Shown one piece after another: positions 57,310-64,000 of a stretch of DNA of 64,000 bases. The notes below the pieces were generated by a model that made no database searches, was not told where the DNA came from, and saw only the letters and a program-made list of their open reading frames with translations. The number at the start of each line of letters is the position of its first letter. Position 1 is the first letter of the stretch. Origin of the DNA: Strongylocentrotus purpuratus (taxonomy: Eukaryota; Echinodermata; Echinoidea; Camarodonta; Strongylocentrotidae); NCBI RefSeq assembly GCF_000002235.5, contig NW_022145597.1, positions 29,890,797 to 29,954,796 of the forward strand, in the 5' to 3' direction. Made by a program: the position numbers and the translations under genes.

Positions 57310-59369
57310 AGTTCAAAATAATGCTGGGAAATGGAAATTAAAATGATACCGTTTTAAAAACCAGTTAGATATGGTTTTTGGACAAGAAGCATGAGATAAT
57401 TCATTGCTCGGCAATCTGGACTGTATTTGAAACAGAGCATCCAATATTCCTGATATTTAATAGTATACTGTCAATGAAAAAAATAACGAAAAAAATAATA
57501 ATAATGGACCTCTTTACCCAAGGCTGTGTGTCTTTGTCGAGCACAAAATGATTCTGCTCGGGTATGCAGGCCAGTTGTTAGCCCATATTGGGCTTGAATA
57601 GACTTGAATTGAAAGACCCTTTGTTTCACCTCGCGAAGTTTGGGCGCTTTCATATGAGGAGTAAAACCTTGCCCATCATTGAATTCATGTTGTAAAGTTG
57701 TTTACAGACTGGAAAAGGATAGCATGGGAGTGTACAGATTGAATAAATGGATGCAAGTAGTACTGAAAATGTAAAAAACTTGTTTGACCTGGCAATAAGG
57801 GACTCTTGAATGTAGTTTGAAAATTGGACATGGCTTTGGGGCTAACGCTACCGGCCACCGGCTACGCTGACGACCGCCGGCTACGCTGACGACCGCCGGC
57901 TACGCTGACGACCGCCGCTACGCTGACGACCCGCCGGCTACGCTGACGACCGCCGGCTACGCTGACGACCGCCAGCTAAAAAAAGACCCCCCCCAAAAAA
58001 AGACCCCCCCCCAAAAAAAAAAAGAAGACCCCCCCCCCAAAAGAAGACCCCCCCCAAAAAAAAAGACCCCCAAAAAAAAGACCCCCCCCCAATAAAAAAG
58101 ACCCCCCCCCCCCAAGGGGCTCCATTACAGTTTTTTCCTACACTCAGCTGCTTCCCCTCACCATAGGTCCTTTTTCAAGTTTTTTTTGAGGAATCCATTG
58201 ACATATTGTGATTTGGAACCCTTTCCCATACATCAACAACACCAACAATATTATTTTTTATCACACCAAACTTTGAGTGAGATGAAAATGGGTTCTAACA
58301 TCAGTTTTTCTTTTTCAAAGATTTACAAAAAAAATTAAAAAAGCACTAGCTGGGAGTCGAACCCGATACCTTCCAATTGCCAGGCGTTTGCCTATCCACT
58401 AGACTAATGTGTCACAGTGGTAATCTTCATGTATTTTTTGATATTGATACTTATTGTTGTAGATGTAGCAAAAGACGTATTCTAACTAATTCAGAGAGTC
58501 GCTTGTTAAAGAAAGAGTATCAAATGTTTTTTCTCCTTTGTTGAGGAGGTGGGGGGGGATGTCCCCTTTAAAAAAGGAGATGGACACGTCAATATCATGG
58601 GGTAAAGAAAAAAAATGAAAAATAACATGAGGTATAAAGAAGAAGCTGGGAGTCGAACCCGAGTACATACATACATTACGTTGTGAAGCGATCAGTCTTA
58701 TCCACAAGACCATTTGCCTCACTGCTACTAACTGGTTCACTTCTTGGTGTTATAGCACTTTCTGCATGTTAACGACTTTTATATGTTGATTTACTGATTT
58801 AACGATTTCGGGATGCATAATTATTCATATTTTTGCAGTCCGATGTTGTCAAGATTGCCCGTAAATTTTTCTTTCAGTTACTGATATTTCTGATATAATA
58901 GTGAGGTTTTATGTTATTTTCATTTATTTTGCAATCTGCTGACTTAAACTTCAAGTGATATGACAATAGGCCACTGCCCTGACATAGCATAATGAACAGG
59001 ACACGGATCTATTCAATTTAGGATATGCTACGAATTCTGTAACAGGGCACCAATGAATAGGGAAGCTTGGCTATTCGATTCTGTGTTCAATAGCTTGCAC
59101 CTGCAGCATCAATTAATGAATTGAAGAAAAAAAACCCGACCCTCCCTTCATTGACGGAATATTTTTGTCAATTGCGAGGATTACATAAGAGGTAATAATA
59201 GCATTCCTGACATTGCAACAATGACCGCATTATGTTGATGTATTGTCCATAAAGGTACTGAGAGGTCTTTCTCCTTGTCTGCATGGAGGACACGCACTTT
59301 GAATATCCCCATAGAAAAAGGATAGAATGGGGCTGTAGTCTCATTTAAAAAAAGGAAAGCGATTTGGGA
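57310..59369. repeat. Satellite unit 13 (2060 bp)
   Basis: Minisatellite 57,860-57,977, A/C tract 57,978-58,113 with two AGAAGA interruptions, module A 58,343-58,415, module B 58,645-58,722. Confidence 0.95.
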
Positions 59370-61430
59370 CAGTTCAAAATAATGCTGGGAAATGGAAATT
59401 AAAATGATACCGTTTTAAAAACCAGTTAGATATGGTTTTTGGACAAGAAGCATGAGATAATTCATTGCTCGGCAATCTGGACTGTATTTGAAACAGAGCA
59501 TCCAATATTCCTGATATTTAATAGTATACTGTCAATGAAAAAATATAACGAAAAAAATAATAATAATGGACCTCTTTACCCAAGGCTGTGTGTCTTTGTC
59601 GAGCACAAAATGATTCTGCTCGGGTATGCAGGCCAGTTGTTAGCCCATATTGGGCTTGAATAGACTTGAATTGAAAGACCCTTTGTTTCACCTCGCGAAG
59701 TTTGGGCGTTTTCATATGAGGAGTAAAACCTTGCCCATCATTGAATTCATGTTGTAAAGTTGTTTACAGACTGGAAAAGGATAGCATGGGAGTGTACAGA
59801 TTGAATAAATGGATGCAAGTAGTACTGAAAATGTAAAAAACTTGTTTGACCTGGCAATAAGGGACTCTTGAATGTAGTTTGAAAATTGGACATGGCTTTG
59901 GGGCTAACGCTAACCGGCCACCGGCTACGCGCTGACGACCGCCGGCTACGCTGACGACCGCCGGCTACGCTGACGACCGCCGGCTACGCTGACGACCGCC
60001 GGCTAGCTGACGACCGCCGGCTACGCTGACGACCGCCAGCTAAAAAAAAAGACCCCCCCCAAAAAAAAGAACCCCCCCCAAAAAAAAGACCCCCCCCCAA
60101 AAAAAAGACCCCCCCCCCCAAAAAAGACCCCCCACAAAAAAAAACCCCCCCCCCATAAAAAGACCCCCCCCCCCCAAGGGGCTCCATTACAGTTTTTTTC
60201 CTACACTCAGCTGCTTCCCCTCACCAAGGTCCTTTTTCAAGTTTTTTTTTGAGGAATCCATTGACATATTGTGATTTGGAACCCTTTCCCATACATCAAC
60301 AACACCACAATAATTATTTTTATCACACCAAACTTTGAGTGAGATGAAAATGGGTTCTAACATCAGTTTTTCTTTTTCAAAGATTTACAAAAAAAATTAA
60401 AAAAGCACTAGCTGGGAGTCGAACCCGATACCTTCCAATTGCCAGGCGTTTGCCTATCCACTAGACTAATGTGTCACAGTGGTAATTTTCATGTATTTTT
60501 TGATATTGATACTTATTGTTGTAGATGTAGCAAAAGACGTATTCTAACTAATTCAGAGAGTCGCTTGTTAAAGAAAGAGTATCAAATGTTATTTTCTCCT
60601 TTGTTGAGGAGGTGGGGGGGGTCCCCTTTAAAAAAAGGAGATGGACACGTCAATATCATGGGGTAGAAAAAAAAATGAAAAATAACATGAGGTATAAAGA
60701 AGAAGCTGGGAGTCGAACCCGAGTACATACATACATTGCGTTGTGAAGCGATCAGTCTTATCCACAAGACCATTTGCCTCACTGCTACTAACTGGTTCAC
60801 TTCTTGGTGTTATAGCACTTTCTGCATGTTAACGACTTTTATATGTTGATTTACTGATTTAACGATTTCGGGATGCATAATTATTCATATTTTTGCAGTC
60901 CGATGTTGTCAAGATTGCCCGTAAATGTTTTCTTTCAGTTACTGATATTTCTGATATAATAGTGAGGTTTTATGTTATTTTCATTTATTTTGCAATCTGC
61001 TGACTTAAACTTCAAGTGATATGACAATAGGCCACTGCCCTGACATAGCATAATGAACAGAACACGGATCTATTCAATTTAGGATATGCTACGAATTCTG
61101 TAACAGGGCACCAATGAATAGGGAAGCTTGGCTATTCGATTCTGTGTTCAATAGCTTGCACCTGCAGCATCAATTAATGAATTGAAGAAAAAACCCGACC
61201 CTCCCTTCATTGACGGAATATTTTTGTCAATTGCGAGGATTACATAAGAGGTAATAATATCATTCCTGACATTGCAACAATGACCGCATTATGTTGATGT
61301 ATTGTCCATAAAGGTACTGAGAAGGTCTTTCTCCTTGTCTGCATGGAGGACACGCACTTTGAATATCCCCATAGAAAAAGGATAGAATGAGGCTGTAGTC
61401 TCATTTAAAAAAAGGAAAGCGATTTTGGGA
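59370..61430. repeat. Satellite unit 14 (2061 bp)
   Basis: Minisatellite 59,926-60,041, A/C tract 60,042-60,175, module A 60,405-60,477, module B 60,705-60,782. Confidence 0.95.
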
Positions 61431-63524
61431 CAGTTCAAAATAATGCTGGGAAATGGAAATTAAAATGATACCGTTTTAAAAACCAGTTAGATATGGTTTT
61501 TGGACAAGAAGCATGAGATAATTCATTGCTCGGCAATCTGGACTGTATTTGAAACAGAGCATCCAATATTCCTGATATTTAATAGTATACTGTCAATGAA
61601 AAAATATAACTAAAAAATAATAATAATGGACCTCTTTACCCAAGGCTGTGTGTCTTTGTCGAGCACAAAATGATTCTGCTCGGGTATGCAGGCCAGTTGT
61701 TAGCCCATATTGGGCTTGAATAGACTTGAATTGAAAGACCCTTTGTTTCACCTCGCGAAGTTTGGGCGTTTTCATATGAGGAGTAAAACCTTGCCCATCA
61801 TTGAATTCATGTTGTAAAGTTGTTTACAGACTGGAAAAGGATAGCATGGGAGTGTACAGATTGAATAAATGGATGCAAGTAGTACTGAAAATGTAAAAAA
61901 CTTGTTTGACCTGGCAATAAGGGACTCTTGAATGTAGTTTGAAAAATTGGACATGGCTTTGGGGCTAACGCTACCGGCCCGGCTACGCTGACGACCGCCG
62001 GCTACGCTGACGACCGCCGGCTACGCTGACGACCGCCGGCTACGCTGACGACCGCCGGCTACGCTGACGACCGCCGGCTACGCTGACGACCGCCGGCTAC
62101 GCTGACGACCGCCAGCTAAAAAAAAACCCCCCCCCCAAAAAAAGACCCCCCCCAAAAAAAAGACCCCCCCCAAAAAAAAGACCCCCCCCCCCAAAAAAAA
62201 AGACCCCCCACAAAAAAAAAGACCCCCCCCCCATAAAAAAGACCCCCCCCCCCCCAAGGGGCTCCATTACAGTTTTTTCCTACACTCAGCTGCTTCCCCT
62301 CACCAAAGGTCCTTTTTCAAGTTTTTTTTTGAGGAATCCATTGACATATTGTGATTTGGAACCCTTTCCCATACATCAACAACACCAACAATATTATTTT
62401 TTATCACACCAAACTTTGAGTGAGATGAAAATGGGTTCTAACATCAGTTTTTCTTTTTCAAAGATTTACAAAAAAAATTAAAAAAAGCACTAGCTGGGAG
62501 TCGAACCCGATACCTTCCAATTGCCAGGCGTTTGCCTATCCACTAGACTAATGTGTCACAGTGGTAATTTTCATGTATTTTTTGATATTGATACTTATTG
62601 TTGTAGATGTAGCAAAAGACGTATTCTAACTAATTCAGAGAGTCGCTTGTTAAAGAAAGAGTATCAAATGTTATTTTCTCCTTTGTTGAGGAGGTGGGGG
62701 GGGATGTCCCCTTTAAAAAAAGGAGATGGACACGTCAATATCATGGGGTAAAGAAAAAAAAAATAAAAAAATAACATGAGGTATAAAGAAGAAGCTGGAG
62801 TCGAACCCGAGTACATACATACATTGCGTTGTGAAGCGATCAGTCTTATCCACAAGACCAATTTGCCTCACTGCTACTAACTGGTTCACTTCTTGGTGTT
62901 ATAGCACTTTCTGCATGTTAACGACTTTTATATGTTGATTTACTGATTTAACGATTTCGGGATGCATAATTATTCATATTTTTGCAGTCCGATGTTGTCA
63001 AGATTGCCCGTAAATGTTTTCTTTCAGTTACTGATATTTCTGATATAATAGTGAGGTTTTATGTTATTTTCATTTATTTTGCAATCTGCTGACTTAAACT
63101 TCAAGTGATATGACAATAGGCCACTGCCCTGACATAGCATAATGAACAGGACACGGATCTATTCAATTTAGGATATGCTACGAATTCTGTAACAGGGCAC
63201 CAATGAATAGGGAAGCTTGGCTATTCGATTCTGTGTTCAATAGCTTGCACCTGCAGCATCAATTAATGAATTGAAGAAAAAAAACCCGACCCTCCCTTCA
63301 TTGACGGAATATTTTTGTCAATTGCGAGGATTACATAAGAGGTAATAATATCATTCCTTCCTGACATTGCAACAATGACCGCATTATGTTGATGTATTGT
63401 CCATAAAGGTACTGAGAAGGTCTTTCTCCTTGTCTGCATGGAGGACACGCACTTTGAATATCCCCATAGAAAAAGGATAGAATGAGGCTGTAGTCTCATT
63501 TAAAAAAAGGAAAGCGATTTGGGA
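61431..63524. repeat. Satellite unit 15 (2094 bp)
   Basis: Minisatellite 61,981-62,117 (seven near-perfect 18-bp copies), A/C tract 62,118-62,255, module A 62,487-62,559, module B 62,794-62,871. Confidence 0.95.
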
Positions 63525-64000
63525 CAGTTCAAAATAATGCTGGGAAATGGAAATTAAAATGATACCGTTTTAAAAACCAGTTAGATATGGTTTTTGGACA
63601 AGAAGCATGAGATAATTCATTGCTCGGCAATCTGGACTGTATTTGAAACAGAGCATCCAATATTCCTGATATTTAATAGTATACTGTCAATGAAAAATAT
63701 AACGAAAAAAAATAATAATAATGGACCTCTTTACCCAAGGCTGTGTGTCTTTGTCGAGCACAAAATGATTCTGCTCGGGTATGCAGGCCAGTTGTTAGCC
63801 CATATTGGGCTTGAATAGACTTGAATTGAAAGACCCTTTGTTTCACCTCGCGAAGTTTGGGCGTTTTCATATGAGGAGTAAAACCTTGCCCATCATTGAA
63901 TTCATGTTGTAAAGTTGTTTACAGACTGGAAAAGGATAGCATGGGAGTGTACAGATTGAATAAATGGATGCAAGTAGTACTGAAAATGTAAAAAACTTGT
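63525..64000. repeat. Satellite unit 16 (cut by window end)
   Basis: First 476 bases of a further unit, matching the other unit starts; the array continues beyond the window. Confidence 0.95.

Larger units (their letters stand above)
51928..64000. repeat. Macrosatellite array 2, short-minisatellite type, runs past the window end
   Basis: Same unit as array 1 in the same orientation, but 2.04-2.09 kb long because the minisatellite is only 5-7 copies. The minisatellite is an 18-bp variant with CCGGCTACG at the junction instead of CCAGCTAGC, so the CAGCTAGCTG palindrome is lost. Body differences shared by several units (for example GAACAGAACACGG and CTTGGTCTTATAGC) mark this array as a distinct subfamily, although some units carry array 1 versions. 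Confidence 0.95.

Overview
The window is animal nuclear DNA: split genes with GT-AG introns, microsatellites, many families of transposon remnants, long homopolymer C/G runs and frequent ACATGTACATGT-like words. The style fits a marine invertebrate, perhaps a sea urchin or another non-vertebrate deuterostome. That placement is an inference. No bacterial, plasmid or CRISPR features are present.

Layout. 1-11,700 is intergenic or intronic sequence made of short repeats: pyrimidine/G-run minisatellites, a hairpin-forming minisatellite, inverted-repeat (MITE-like) elements and LINE ends; I see no gene. 11,705-31,190 is a tandem array of a roughly 2.0-2.45 kb satellite unit (eight full units plus a decayed ninth). 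Each unit carries a hypervariable 18/21-bp GC-rich minisatellite, a poly-A/poly-C tract, and two tRNA-like modules on the minus strand with Pol III box A and box B words. 31,190-34,850 is a second accessory zone with copies of the same short repeats in both orientations. 34,853-40,085 is a broken, 5'-truncated Ty3/Gypsy-type retroelement fossil on the minus strand.

40,795-51,002 holds the only recognisable host gene: the last seven coding exons, minus strand, of an ABC subfamily C exporter closest to ABCC4/MRP4. They cover the end of the second transmembrane domain, the linker and all of nucleotide-binding domain 2. All junctions are GT-AG and all phases agree. Its introns are loaded with transposons. 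The last intron holds a hAT-like transposase relic that was itself hit by a hAT-type non-autonomous element with perfect 8-bp target duplication, by a LINE 3' end, and by a Harbinger-like MITE lying exactly at its stop codon. Other introns hold a hairpin-rich MITE and decayed duplicates of two of the gene's own exons.

51,428-51,927 is a 500-N assembly gap. From 51,928 to the window end the same satellite returns as a second array of shorter units (about 2.05 kb) with a different minisatellite variant. The upstream exons of the ABC gene are not in the window, so this array lies either in a large intron, 5' of a truncated gene, or is misplaced by assembly.

The best candidate for something undescribed is the macrosatellite with paired tRNA-like Pol III modules and a locally homogenised minisatellite. 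Next come the exon-fragment duplications inside the ABCC4-like gene, one of which keeps a splice acceptor and a Walker A coding stretch.
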